Program-made: the position numbers and the translations under genes
NCBI GenBank assembly: GCA_965214635.1
Contig: OZ243964.1
Location: forward strand, 1,426,001 to 1,490,000
Origin: Bin90 sp965214635
GTDB lineage: Bacteria; Chloroflexota; Dehalococcoidia; Lucifugimonadales; JADFKI01
DNA length: 64,000 nt
Reading direction: 5' to 3'
In this document: one piece after another, positions 17,288-27,061 of the stretch
Layout of the letters: every line of letters starts with the position of its first letter
How positions within the stretch are numbered: position 1 is the first letter of the stretch
Notes under the pieces: model-generated
The model's input: the letters and a program-made list of their open reading frames with translations, nothing else
What the model was told of the DNA's origin: nothing
Database searches by the model: none

Positions 17288-17761
17288 TCAGCCGTTCATC
17301 CCTATGTTCACGACTATCTCCCACTGCTCTGGGGTAACGGGCTGCACCGACAGGCGAGAGTTTTTCACGAGCGCCATGTCCTCCAAGCCGGGCGTGGCTT
17401 TAATTTCGCGCAGGGTAACGGGGCGATTGAGTGGGGCAATCGCTTTGATGTCCACCATGTACCATATGGGCTTGTCGGGCGTGCTGCGCGGGTCGGGGTG
17501 CTCGGAGTCGGGATCCCAAGCCGTGTGGTCGGGATAACCTTCGCGCACGATTACCGCCGTCCCCACCACGGCGGTGGGCTTGGCGTTGGAATGATAGAAC
17601 AGCACGCCGTCGCCGACTTGCATGTCGTCCCGCATGGTGTTGCGCGCCTGATAGTTGCGCACACCGTCCCACTCGGCGGTGGCGTCCTCTTCGCCCTGCA
17701 AGTCCGCAAACGAGTATGCGCTCGGTTCGGATTTCATCAGCCAGTAGCGTTTATCTGCCAT
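17288..17761 (-). CDS. EVE domain protein
   Basis: A single EVE domain of about 157 residues: the start KRYWLMKSEP and later WDGVRNYQARNTMRDDMQVGD are diagnostic, as is VLFYHSN. EVE is a PUA/YTH-like fold that binds modified bases in DNA or RNA; stand-alone forms are widespread and of unclear role. The open frame extends to 17827, but the domain starts at the ATG at 17761. It lies divergently from the peptidase gene at 17879. Confidence 0.92.
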   Translation of the reverse strand: MADKRYWLMKSEPSAYSFADLQGEEDATAEWDGVRNYQARNTMRDDMQVGDGVLFYHSNAKPTAVVGTAVIVREGYPDHTAWDPDSEHPDPRSTPDKPIWYMVDIKAIAPLNRPVTLREIKATPGLEDMALVKNSRLSVQPVTPEQWEIVVNIGMNG

Positions 17762-17878
17762 AGTTCGTATATCCTCATTGTATTGTATGCTATATGTCGG
17801 TTCGTGCAACTGGTTGCCGCTTTCCAATTAATCTTACAACAAAGTCTACCGCAATACGCTAGGAAGCGGGGTTCTTGT

Positions 17879-20431
17879 ATGACTGACGATGCACAACACT
17901 ACAAGCCTTTCTGCTCGGATGCAGGAGGGCAAATCCCCACGCCGGCAGAGTGGCTGGGCTTCGAAGTGGGGGCTGACCGCAAGCTCGCAGGGTGGGAACA
18001 GATCGCTGGCTACTTTCGGCGTCTAGAAGCGATGTCCGAGCGTGTGCGAACGCTTGAAATAGGCAGCAGCACAGAGGGCAACCCATTTCTGATGGCGATA
18101 ATTTCGTCGCCACAGAACCTAGCGAATTTGGACGAGTTCAAGCACATACAAGAGCGCCTCGCAGACCCGCGCACCATCGTCGACGATGCGGAGGCAGAAC
18201 GGCTCATCGCGGCGGGAAGGGCAGTCGTGGCGATAGGGTGCAGCATCCACGCCACAGAGGTCGGGGCGACGCAGATGTCCACGCTGTTGGTGCATCACAT
18301 GGCGACGGCGAACGACTCCGACACACAGCGCATCTTGGACGAAGTGATTCTGCTGCTGATCCCATGCCTCAATCCCGACGGGCTGGTGAAAGTCAAGAAC
18401 TGGTATGAGAGCACGCTCGGCGAACCCCACGAGGGGATGATGCCGCCGTTTCTGTATCAGAAATACACCGGACACGACAATAACCGAGACTGGTATATGT
18501 TCACGCAGCAAGAGACGAAGGTAGTGTTGGAACACTGCCTCAATGCGTGGCATCCGCACATATTCTTCGATATGCACCAGACGCGCTCGAACGGTGTGCG
18601 CATGATACTGCCGCCGTTTGTGGACCCGGTAGGACCGAATGTGAACCCGGTTCTGCAAGCGCAGACCGCGATGCTTGGAACCGCAATCGCCGCCGACCTG
18701 ACCGCTGCCGGCAAAGCGGGTGTCGCAGTGAATGTGGTGTACGATTCGTACAGCCCCAACCGCACCTACTTGCATTATCACGGCGGTGTACGGCTGCTGT
18801 CGGAGTTGGCAGGCGTCAAGATAGCGTCTCCGGTCAAACTAAACGCATCGGATTTGCGGACTGACAGGGGAGAGACGCCCACTGAACGCACATGGAGACA
18901 CCCGCTGCCTTGGGATGGCGGGACTTGGCGGCTGCGGGACATCGTGGAATACGACTTCGATGCGGCGCTGTCTTGCCTGCGGCATGCGGCGCGGCTGCGC
19001 GGGTCGCTGGTTCGCAACTTCTTTGGCGTGGGACGCGACGCCGTTGCTGCGGCTGGAAAGCCGTATGCCTATGTGGTTCCGACCGCACAGCACGATGGGT
19101 ACGCCGCCGCCGAAATGCTGGGTGCGCTGAGTAACGGTCTTGTGGAAATACATGAAGCGAAGGCATCATTCAGCGCTGATGGGCATCACTTTGCCGCCGG
19201 GTCGCGTGTCATTCTGCGTGGGCAGCCTTACTGGGCTTACGCCAAGACGCTGATGGAGCAGCTCAAATACCCCGAGATGAAAACGCAGCCCAACGGCATG
19301 CCCAAGCAGCCTTACGATGTTACGGCGCACTGTATGCCCATTCAGATGGGCGTCAACGCATACGCCATAGAGCGCCCGTTTGCGGCGAACCTGCGCCTGC
19401 TCGCGGATGATGAGGCGAAGTCGGCTGCGTTCGCTATCCGCAGGCGCGCAGGGCGTAAGGCGAAGATGCCTGAATTGGGTGCGTGCATCATACCCGCAGA
19501 GTCGAACGCTGCGGCACGGGTTGTGAATCGGCTGCAGGCGGCGGATGTGTCGGTGGCGCGCACTACGCAGCCCTTCACTGCGGGCGGTGTGTCTTACGGC
19601 AGAGGGGCATTTGTGGCGCTAGATGGCAACGCCGCCTTTGACGCAATCGACAGCGCGAGCGAGGATGCGTTGCAAGTGAACACACTCGGCGGTGAGCCTA
19701 GCGTGCCGCTGCGCCCGATGCGTGAGCCACGCGTGGGCGTCTATAAGAGCCACATCCCTGCGATGGAAGAGGGCTGGACGCGCTTTGTGCTCGACGAGTA
19801 CGGGTTCGAGTACGAATCGCTGTCGGACGCTGATGTGCGTGCGGGTGAGTTACGCCGACGGTTCGATGCTGTTGTGCTGCCGCATCAGCCCGTGCGGCAT
19901 ATCCACAGGGGGCACGGCACATACTACCACCCGGCGTACACGGGCGGGCTTGGGGATGGCGGCGCTGCTGAGCTACGGCGGTTCGTTGATGATGGGGGAA
20001 CGCTGGTTACATGGGATGGCTCATCGAGGTATGCGATACGGCATTTGGAACTGCCTGTCCGCAATGTTCTCGCTGATTTGAAGCGCATAGACTTCTATGC
20101 GCCGGGCAGCTTGCTTGCGATGCTGTTGGACACAAGCCACCCCATAGCCTACGGCATGCCGAGCCTCGCCGCTGTGATGTTCTACGACAGCCCGGCATTC
20201 GACATACGGGAAGGCTGGGTCGTGGGTAAGTATCCGCTGCGCAATCCGCTGTTCAGCGGGCTACTCGTGGGCGCAGAAAACCTCTTCGGCAGGACTGCGC
20301 TCGCAAGCGTGCCGCTGGGCAAGGGCGAAGTTGTGCTAATGGGCTTTCGCCCTAACTTCCGAGCGCAAGCGCGCGGGACTTACAAGCTTCTGTTCAACGC
20401 CCTGTACGCTAGCGCATACGATGCCGAGTGA
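17879..20431 (+). CDS. M14-family zinc carboxypeptidase-like protein with glutamine amidotransferase-like domain
   Basis: An 850-residue protein. The N-terminal third is a peptidase M14 domain: GCSIHATEVGATQMS carries the HxxE zinc ligands, NPDG and NNRDW are typical of the family, and FFDMHQTRSNG holds the third histidine. The C-terminal part from about residue 610 (VYKSHIPAMEEGWTRFVLDE, DAVVLPHQ, FVDDGGTLVTW) resembles the class I glutamine amidotransferase-like domain that accompanies such peptidases. No clear signal peptide is seen at the ATG at 17879, so a cytoplasmic location is possible. The frame is open far upstream across the EVE gene, but that is antisense noise. AGGAAG lies about 12 nt upstream of the ATG. 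Confidence 0.85.
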   Translation: MTDDAQHYKPFCSDAGGQIPTPAEWLGFEVGADRKLAGWEQIAGYFRRLEAMSERVRTLEIGSSTEGNPFLMAIISSPQNLANLDEFKHIQERLADPRTIVDDAEAERLIAAGRAVVAIGCSIHATEVGATQMSTLLVHHMATANDSDTQRILDEVILLLIPCLNPDGLVKVKNWYESTLGEPHEGMMPPFLYQKYTGHDNNRDWYMFTQQETKVVLEHCLNAWHPHIFFDMHQTRSNGVRMILPPFVDPVGPNVNPVLQAQTAMLGTAIAADLTAAGKAGVAVNVVYDSYSPNRTYLHYHGGVRLLSELAGVKIASPVKLNASDLRTDRGETPTERTWRHPLPWDGGTWRLRDIVEYDFDAALSCLRHAARLRGSLVRNFFGVGRDAVAAAGKPYAYVVPTAQHDGYAAAEMLGALSNGLVEIHEAKASFSADGHHFAAGSRVILRGQPYWAYAKTLMEQLKYPEMKTQPNGMPKQPYDVTAHCMPIQMGVNAYAIERPFAANLRLLADDEAKSAAFAIRRRAGRKAKMPELGACIIPAESNAAARVVNRLQAADVSVARTTQPFTAGGVSYGRGAFVALDGNAAFDAIDSASEDALQVNTLGGEPSVPLRPMREPRVGVYKSHIPAMEEGWTRFVLDEYGFEYESLSDADVRAGELRRRFDAVVLPHQPVRHIHRGHGTYYHPAYTGGLGDGGAAELRRFVDDGGTLVTWDGSSRYAIRHLELPVRNVLADLKRIDFYAPGSLLAMLLDTSHPIAYGMPSLAAVMFYDSPAFDIREGWVVGKYPLRNPLFSGLLVGAENLFGRTALASVPLGKGEVVLMGFRPNFRAQARGTYKLLFNALYASAYDAE

Positions 20432-20460
20432 ATGTGTGCGACAAGTCGTACTAGGCTTGC

Positions 20461-21513
20461 TTAATCCATCCCTAGTTCTTGAGCCATGCCGTATTCGTCA
20501 GCCAGTGTCTTCAGAGCGTTCCAAGTAGAATCCTCGATGCTTATTCCATCCCGCAGCAGCGCCTGCTCTTTCAGATGCTCAAGTTCGCCGGGATAGAACA
20601 CCTCGTTGAAGCCCTTCGCCGTGGGAGTGCTCTTCAGGTACTGGGCGAACTCGGTTACCTCTTGCTTGAACTCGTGCAAGGGACGGAAGGCGTCCACATT
20701 GAACGCCGCCATGAAGCAGCCGTCGTTGTGTCGCCCAGAAGGGTCGTGTCCGAAGCCCAACCCGGTGAGGATGCCGGACAAGATTTCCACCATTACGGAC
20801 AGCCCATAGCCCTTGTGCCCCTCCGGGCCGCCTAGGGGCAGCACCGCTCCGCCGCTGCGGAGGTCGTTCGGGTCGGTAGATGGGTTGCCATCCTTGTCGA
20901 TAATCCATCCCTCAGGCACAGATGCGCCGCGCGCTACCGCAACTCCGAGCTTGCCGGCGGCTACGGCGCTAGTCGCCATGTCGATGAACATAGTGCCGTC
21001 AAGGTTGCTCGGCATTGCGATGCAGATGGGGTTGGTACCTAGTCGCGGTTCGCGTCCGCCGAACGGGACGACTCCCTTGGATGAGCGGCCGGAGTCGGCG
21101 GTCATGATGCCTATCATACCCTCGCTTGCAGCCATAATCGGGTAATCCGCCACACGCCCCACATGGCTTTGGCGAAATACGGTCGCTGCGCCCACGCCGT
21201 GCTGCTTCGCCTTGTCAATCGTGATTTCCATAGCGCGCTCGGACACCACATATCCGAAGCCCCAGTTGCCGTCGATCACCGTAGTTGTGGGCGCTTCTCG
21301 CACGATTTCGAACGGCGCGCCGGGGACGATGTGCCCGCGCTTGACGCGGTCGATGTAGGTGGGAATCTGGATGATGCCATGCGAATCGTGGCCTGCGAGA
21401 TTTGCACCTACCGAGTGCTTGGATATGATGGTGGCTTCGGCTTCGCTTGCGCCTGCGCCCACTAACAGGGCGGCTGCGATGCGCTGGAGATTATCGGCTT
21501 GTATGGTCGGCAT
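20461..21513 (-). CDS. Ldh2-family malate/L-lactate/ureidoglycolate dehydrogenase
   Basis: A 350-residue NAD(P)-dependent oxidoreductase of the MDH2/LDH2 fold, distinct from Rossmann lactate dehydrogenases. GHDSHGIIQIPTYIDRV is the family signature with the catalytic histidine, and GTNPICIAMP plus HKGYGLSVMVEILSGILTG are conserved. Family members act on malate, sulfolactate, ureidoglycolate or delta-piperideine-type substrates; context does not decide. AAGGAG lies 8 nt before the ATG. The 238-base gap upstream (21,514-21,751) shows no gene. Confidence 0.9.
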   Translation of the reverse strand: MPTIQADNLQRIAAALLVGAGASEAEATIISKHSVGANLAGHDSHGIIQIPTYIDRVKRGHIVPGAPFEIVREAPTTTVIDGNWGFGYVVSERAMEITIDKAKQHGVGAATVFRQSHVGRVADYPIMAASEGMIGIMTADSGRSSKGVVPFGGREPRLGTNPICIAMPSNLDGTMFIDMATSAVAAGKLGVAVARGASVPEGWIIDKDGNPSTDPNDLRSGGAVLPLGGPEGHKGYGLSVMVEILSGILTGLGFGHDPSGRHNDGCFMAAFNVDAFRPLHEFKQEVTEFAQYLKSTPTAKGFNEVFYPGELEHLKEQALLRDGISIEDSTWNALKTLADEYGMAQELGMD

Positions 21514-21751
21514 TTTGCGTGCTCCTTAAATTTTTTGGAACTCTTGGATATTGGTGGCGATGTTTTGGTGTTTCTGTTAGAAAAATCTGTCATCAAGGAA
21601 CGGCTTTACGACTTCTCTACCTTATAACAAGGGCGGGGAATAACACAGGCGGGACGAAAGGGCTGCAGTTGCGGTTAGTGTGCGGAAATATGCCCGTCGA
21701 GATTGAGGTGTATGAAGTATATAAGGTACAGGTACATGCAACCGATGTAGG

Positions 21752-23263
21752 CTAGGGTGTTGCCCAGCCTTTGGAGCGCTGCACGGCGCGCTGCCAGTCG
21801 GCATACAGCCTGCGATGGCGGCGTTGGGATGCGGCGTCGATTGACGGGGTGAAGCGTCTGTCGGACGCCCACTGCGCTGCAATCTCATCGGTGTCGCGCC
21901 AAAAGCCGATAGCGATGCCCGCTAGATACGCTGCGCCCAGGGCGGTGGTCTCTGCGACGGCGCTGCGCTCGATGGGAACGTCGAGTATGTCGGATTGGAA
22001 CTGCATCAGCAGCTCATTTGCTGCCCCGCCGCCATCGACTCGCAGGCTCGTGAGTTGCAGCCCAGTGTCGCGCATCATGGCGTCCACCACTTCTTTCGTC
22101 TGGTAAGCGGTGGATTCCAGAGCAGCGCGCGCCAAATGCCCGCGGTTGACGCCCCGCGTGATGCCCACGATGGCGCCTCGCGCATACATGTCCCAGTGCG
22201 GCGCACCCAAGCCGGTGAACGCCGGCACAAGATACATGCCACCGTTGTCGGCGACCGCCGCCGCCAGTTCCTCCACATCCGCAGATGTGCTGATAAGCCC
22301 AAGCCCGTCGCGCAGCCACTGCACCGTTGCGCCTGTGGAGAATATGCTGCCTTCCAGCGCATAGGTTACATCCTCACCGATGCTCCACGCCACTGTGGAG
22401 ATCATCCCGTGCGCCGAGTGAACTCGCTCGCTGCCGGTGTTTATCAGCACGAAGCTGCCTGTGCCATAGGTGTTTTTCGCCATCCCGGGTGCGAAGCACG
22501 CTTGCCCGAACAGCGCAGCTTGTTGGTCGCCGGCAACGCCCGCTATCGGCACAGCCTGCGCTCCGAAGTAGTTCCCGCCCGTGTAGCCGAACACACCGCT
22601 AGACGGCAGAACTTGTGGGAGTACGGCAGGCGGGATGTTCAGCTCCGCAAGCAGGTCGTCGTCCCATTCCATGCTGTTGATGTTGTACAGCATCGTGGCG
22701 GCGGCGTTTGTGGTGTCAGTGGCGTGGACCACGCCGTTGGTGAGATTCGCCAGCAGCCATGTGTCCACAGTGCCGAACGCCAACTCGCCTGATTCAGCCC
22801 TGCGCTGTCCGTCGGGGATGTGGTCGAGCAGCCAGCGTAGCTTCGTTGCTGAAAAGTATGCGTCGATGGGCAGCCCCGTCTTGGTGCGCACAGTGTCTTG
22901 CAGCCCCTTGGCGTGGAGGGCGTCGCATAGCGGCGCAGTGCGGCGGCATTGCCAGACGATGGCGTTGTGCAGCGCCCTGCCTGTGCTGCGTTCCCAGACC
23001 AGCGTCGTCTCGCGCTGGTTCGTGATGCCTATGGCGGCGATTTGGCGCGGGCTGACCTCAGTCTCTTCCAGCAGTTCGTCTATGGCGTCGATGCAGGATG
23101 CGAAAAGCTCATCGGGGTCGTGCTCAACCCAGCCGGGCTGCGGGTAATGCTGGGTGATTTCGTTGTACGCCTGCCATACCATGCCGCCGCTGCCGTCCAC
23201 GAGCAAGGCGGTCGTGCCGGTCGTACCTTGGTCTATCGCCAGAATGTAGCCGGATACGGTCAT
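21752..23263 (-). CDS. glpK: glycerol kinase
   Basis: Phosphorylates glycerol with ATP to sn-glycerol 3-phosphate in the cytoplasm. YILAIDQGTTGTTALLVD is the FGGY N-terminal ATPase motif; GITNQRETTLVWERSTG, and GLGAPHWDMYARGAIVGITRG in the second half, are family signatures. The length of about 503 residues is normal. A TTG two codons upstream is open, but GGGAGGG lies about 6 nt before the ATG at 23263, so I start there. No glpF or glpD is adjacent. Confidence 0.96.
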   Translation of the reverse strand: MTVSGYILAIDQGTTGTTALLVDGSGGMVWQAYNEITQHYPQPGWVEHDPDELFASCIDAIDELLEETEVSPRQIAAIGITNQRETTLVWERSTGRALHNAIVWQCRRTAPLCDALHAKGLQDTVRTKTGLPIDAYFSATKLRWLLDHIPDGQRRAESGELAFGTVDTWLLANLTNGVVHATDTTNAAATMLYNINSMEWDDDLLAELNIPPAVLPQVLPSSGVFGYTGGNYFGAQAVPIAGVAGDQQAALFGQACFAPGMAKNTYGTGSFVLINTGSERVHSAHGMISTVAWSIGEDVTYALEGSIFSTGATVQWLRDGLGLISTSADVEELAAAVADNGGMYLVPAFTGLGAPHWDMYARGAIVGITRGVNRGHLARAALESTAYQTKEVVDAMMRDTGLQLTSLRVDGGGAANELLMQFQSDILDVPIERSAVAETTALGAAYLAGIAIGFWRDTDEIAAQWASDRRFTPSIDAASQRRHRRLYADWQRAVQRSKGWATP

Positions 23264-23371
23264 GTGCAAGCCCTCCCTGAGCCATATTTAGGCAGGGTTC
23301 GCAGGCGCTTGTCAAGTATGAGCCAAAAAGCCCTGCCCATTGGGCGGCGTCTTAACTTGGAGAGTTAGGCT

Positions 23372-25683
23372 CTACTGCCCTGCAATGGGCGGGATATGTT
23401 CCGGCGCCTCACGCTGTGTCAGTATCACATGGTCAAGCATTATGTGACCCCAACCACCGAGTTCATTGTCGAAAAGCTCCAGTTGCAGGAGCTTCCCGGC
23501 GTGGTCGGTCAGCTCGTGAACTACCAACCGGAAATGCTCGCTGTCCTGGCCGCGCCAGACCGCGGCTTCCTCGCTGTCGGCCAGCAGGCGCACCCCGACG
23601 CCCTCACCCGCACCCCCGGCAATCCGGAAGGCGAGGACTTGATTGTCTTGCGCGATGAACTCTGGCGACAATGCCCGCCCAGTAGCCTTATTTCCCTCAC
23701 TCGGGTGGTAACTAGTAAGAAAGCCCGTGCCGACATTGCCCGAAATGCGCGACTGACCTCCGTAAACGATGTGCCGCGCGTGATTGGTGACTGCTTTGCC
23801 CTCCACTAGCCAGCCGTCAAAACCGTCCTCAAAACTCTCAACAAACTGCTCTACAACATAGCCCTGCTCAATGTAGTGGAAGCTACTGTCGACAGTGTTG
23901 GTTGAAAAGGTTTTCCTCACTCGCAAGTCGTGCCCGACGAAACTTGCGGCGACCCAATGTTGGTCGTCAGAGTCAAAGGGCATCCACAGGCTGGGGCCGA
24001 CCCACACGGCGTACATCCCGCGCTCAAGGGCTTGGTCGGCGCTGGAAGCCGCCGGGTATACCGTAAAGTTGACGCCACGCTGCTCCAAGTAGTCGGGCGG
24101 CGGGTGGCGGTCGTGAGCGATTACGCGCCAGTGATTGGGCTTAGTGACCGGGTTGCGCGCCACCGTTTTGTCGGTCAATCCAAATCTGTCTATGACTTTG
24201 AGGTCCGGCAGATAATAAAACTGGATGCCTAGTACACTGCCGGCCATCAGCGCATCACCAGGAATAACCCCTCGCTCCATATTCTCGTATGGTTTCCAGT
24301 TACGCAATCGTTGGTTAGCGAACTCGCGGTGTTCAGTGAAGGGCGATGCGACGGACTGCGTAGCAGCCAAGCGTCGCATATCATTGGAGACGGCGGCCAG
24401 TACCGACATCCCCGGCGCCGCCAGCAGCCACCCAGCGTTTTCATCATTGAGTTCTATGTGCAACCTCAGAAACCTCTCGTCAATCTTGTCTCCCTCGAGC
24501 AGCAAGGCTGCCTGCATCGCGCTGGCGTAGAAAATGACCGGGATGAATAAGATTACCGCCCAAACCCGTGCTCCAGCAGTAAACTTGGGGGGATGGGGGT
24601 AAATTGGCGCAGCCAAGCCGCAAGCCGCGCTGCCAGATGGACAATGCCAGTAGCCACAGGGGGCGCCAACAGGGGCCAATAGAAGTCCAGTGGACGGTAC
24701 TCGAAATGGTCGCCGCCAATCCGCATTACATATGCCATATGAGCGGCGACCAAAAGCAGGACAAGGGCATAGCTCCCATCCCGGTACTGCCGCCAGCGTT
24801 GCCGCAACGCAATCCACGCCAGCGGTATCAGCAGGTACAGTCCGGTCTCCAGCGCCGCTGCCACCATGTAGCGGAAACCCGATTCGTACCACGGGCGGAT
24901 GTGCTTGGCGTAGTAAGTGTTGGGCAGCCACTCGCCATAGTAGGCATAGCGGAACAGGAAATGCGCCCCCACCAGCACAACAAAAGGCGCAATCAGGTAC
25001 GCCAGCTCCCGCCAGTTCAGCCGTAGCCGTCCGGCGTCGGCACAGCGCTGTGCCGCGAACCAGCCGAAGCAGAGGACGGCAATCAACGGCCCCTCCGGGC
25101 GAGTCAATGCCGCCGCTGCTAGGCTCAACGACGCGGCCAGCAACCCCCAACGGTTGCTGCGATAGAGGCTCAGGCAGACTACCGCCAAGACGATGAAGAA
25201 TGTAAACTGCCGCGTTTCCAGCCCGCCGCCCGAAGTCCATACGGCGAAAGTCGCGCTGCTACACACCAGCCCCAGCGCCATCCAGACGGTCAGCTCTCGG
25301 TGGGGCAGTGAGGGGAATCGCGCCACCCACCACACCATCACACCGATAGTCAAGACGGTAAATCCCACCGACAGCCACTGCGCGGCGTGCTCCGGCGCCA
25401 CGCCCAGCGCCCACCAGATGGCGGAGAGTTCCAGCACCCACAGGAAGTTGGAGTAGCCCTCGACGCGCTCGCCCACATTGAACACCAGCCCATGCCCTTC
25501 CAGCAGATTGCGGGCGTAACGGAAGCTGATGAAGGCGTCGTCGGTTATAAACCAAGACACGGATGCCATCCAGCCTAGCAGCACCAGCCAAGGCAAACAG
25601 GGCAGGCATGCCCCGAAGACTCCCAAGTCGAGTTTCGACCTTCCGGCTATATCCGCCATCCGCATACGGGAACTGCTACTCAT
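23372..25683 (-). pseudogene. GT-C-like polytopic membrane protein, frameshifted
   Basis: About 770 residues if repaired. The N-terminal part has the segment ITDDAFISFRYARNLLEG followed by a GERVEGYSNFLW motif, typical of GT-C membrane glycosyltransferase-like proteins related to the mycobacterial arabinofuranosyltransferase AftB; at least eight hydrophobic helices follow. The C-terminal 400 residues are mostly soluble, likely on the outer face. The frame breaks at a G6 run (24,587-24,592): inserting one base there restores IPPKFTAGARVWAVIL without loss. It is therefore either a sequencing error, a homopolymer slip or a recent inactivation. The function may be glycosylation of envelope polymers or surface proteins. 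Confidence 0.7.
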
Positions 25684-25902
25684 CAAGGTGGATTCCCACC
25701 TCCCAAGGGTGATGAAAGCCGTCATCCGTCCGTATGTGCTGGCCGGTGCGGATGGCGGTAATGCCGTATTCTGGCAGGGGGACTATCACGCAGGCACATT
25801 CCTCCGAAGCTCGCGCCATAACGGTCAAAGCTGAAGTACATGTTATCATGGAGAATGCGCGCTTGGGGTAGGCGCATTTAGTAATTGAAGTCGAGGATAG
25901 GG

Positions 25903-25908
25903 TATAAT
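25903..25908 (+). promoter_or_regulatory. -10 element before the cyclophilin-like gene
   Basis: A perfect TATAAT within GGGTATAATTCACCC, 44 bases before the start codon. No good -35 is visible at 16-18 bases. GGGT and ACCC make a small dyad around the box. Confidence 0.4.
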
Positions 25909-25951
25909 TCACCCGTTGTTTAGCCGAGTATTAGTGAGCATCGAGGCGAAC

Positions 25952-26329
25952 ATGAGCGAGCGAAGAATCAGCGTGAAGTGCGGCGATGTGCAGGTTACGG
26001 CGCTGCTGAACGACGGCGATACGGCGAGCATGATTTGGGACGCCCTGCCCATAGCGGCGCAGGCGAACACTTGGGGCGACGAGATCTACTTTCGCATTCC
26101 TGTGGATGCGCCGCTAGATGCGGACGCATCAGATGTGGTGGACATGGGTGCGGTGGCGTACTGGCCGCCGGGGGGTGCGCTATGCCTGTTCTTCGGGCGG
26201 ACGCCGGTAAGCGTCGGCGACGAATGCCGCGCCGCAAGCGCCGTCAATGTGGTCGGCGCTATCGAGGGCAATGTGGATGCGCTCAAGCGGGTTCGCTCCG
26301 GCGCGCGTATCGATGTGGACAGAATATAG
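25952..26329 (+). CDS. cyclophilin-like fold protein (TM1367-like)
   Basis: A small cytoplasmic protein of 125 residues. The pattern ALLNDGDTASMIWDALP, NTWGDEIYFRIPV and VVDMGAVAYWPPGGALCLFFGRTP fits the cyclophilin-like DUF369/TM1367 family, a beta-barrel of unproven enzymatic role. The ATG at 25952 is preceded by GAGG at 7 nt; an earlier in-frame start at 25916 has no such site. It lies 32 bases before tenA on the same strand. Confidence 0.75.
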   Translation: MSERRISVKCGDVQVTALLNDGDTASMIWDALPIAAQANTWGDEIYFRIPVDAPLDADASDVVDMGAVAYWPPGGALCLFFGRTPVSVGDECRAASAVNVVGAIEGNVDALKRVRSGARIDVDRI

Positions 26330-26361
26330 CGGGTATGTGTGAGTTTGTTGGGGAGGGTCGT

Positions 26362-27030
26362 ATGAGTTTTTCGGACGAACTGCGGCGCATGTGTGCTGAC
26401 ATATGGGACAAGGAACACGCCCATCCGTTTGTGAGCGGCATCGGCGATGGCACGCTCGATTTGGCAAAGTTCCAATACTACATGCGGCAAGACTATCTGT
26501 TTCTCATAGACTACTGCCGAGTGATTTCGCTCGCTGCGGCAAAGGCGGAACGGCTGGATGATATGGGCTGGTTTGCGCGGCTGTTGCACGAAACGCTGAA
26601 CACCGAAATGGCGCTACATGTGAGCTTCTGCGCCGATTTTGGCATCAGCGAGGATGCCTTACTGAGCACGAACCCATCTCCCACGACCGTGGCGTACACG
26701 CGGCACATGCTGCGGGCGGCGTTTGGCGGCGACATCGGCGAAGTGGCGGCGGTCATTCTGCCGTGCGCTTGGGGCTACAGCGAGATAGGGCGCATGCTGC
26801 ATGGCAAGGGCCTCCCCGCGGGTCAGCCGCTCTATGCGCGTTGGATAGAGATGTACAGCGGGGACGATTTTGCGGCGCTTGCGGACTGGCTGCGCGAATT
26901 CGTGGACCGCACAGCAGCCCAATGCGGTGCGGATGAGCGCGAGCGCATGGCTGAGGCGTTCACCATCAGCAGCAGATACGAGTACATGTTTTGGGATGCG
27001 GCTTGGCGGCAAGAGGGATGGCTCGTGTGA
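26362..27030 (+). CDS. tenA: TenA-family thiaminase II
   Basis: TenA hydrolyses aminopyrimidine degradation products of thiamin to HMP for salvage. The all-helical family pattern is plain: HPFVSGIGDGTLDLAKFQYYMRQDY near the start, and ILPCAWGYSEIG with the catalytic cysteine. The length of 222 residues is normal. GGGAGGG sits 5 nt before the ATG. It probably shares a transcript with the cyclophilin-like gene. No other thiamin gene or riboswitch is visible here. Confidence 0.92.
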   Translation: MSFSDELRRMCADIWDKEHAHPFVSGIGDGTLDLAKFQYYMRQDYLFLIDYCRVISLAAAKAERLDDMGWFARLLHETLNTEMALHVSFCADFGISEDALLSTNPSPTTVAYTRHMLRAAFGGDIGEVAAVILPCAWGYSEIGRMLHGKGLPAGQPLYARWIEMYSGDDFAALADWLREFVDRTAAQCGADERERMAEAFTISSRYEYMFWDAAWRQEGWLV

Positions 27031-27061
27031 GCCGACGCTCTTGCGTGTCCGGGGTTAGGGG

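Noticed and set aside
17498..17878. N-terminal extension of the M14 peptidase
   Set aside because: The extension lies antisense to the EVE gene and has no family similarity.
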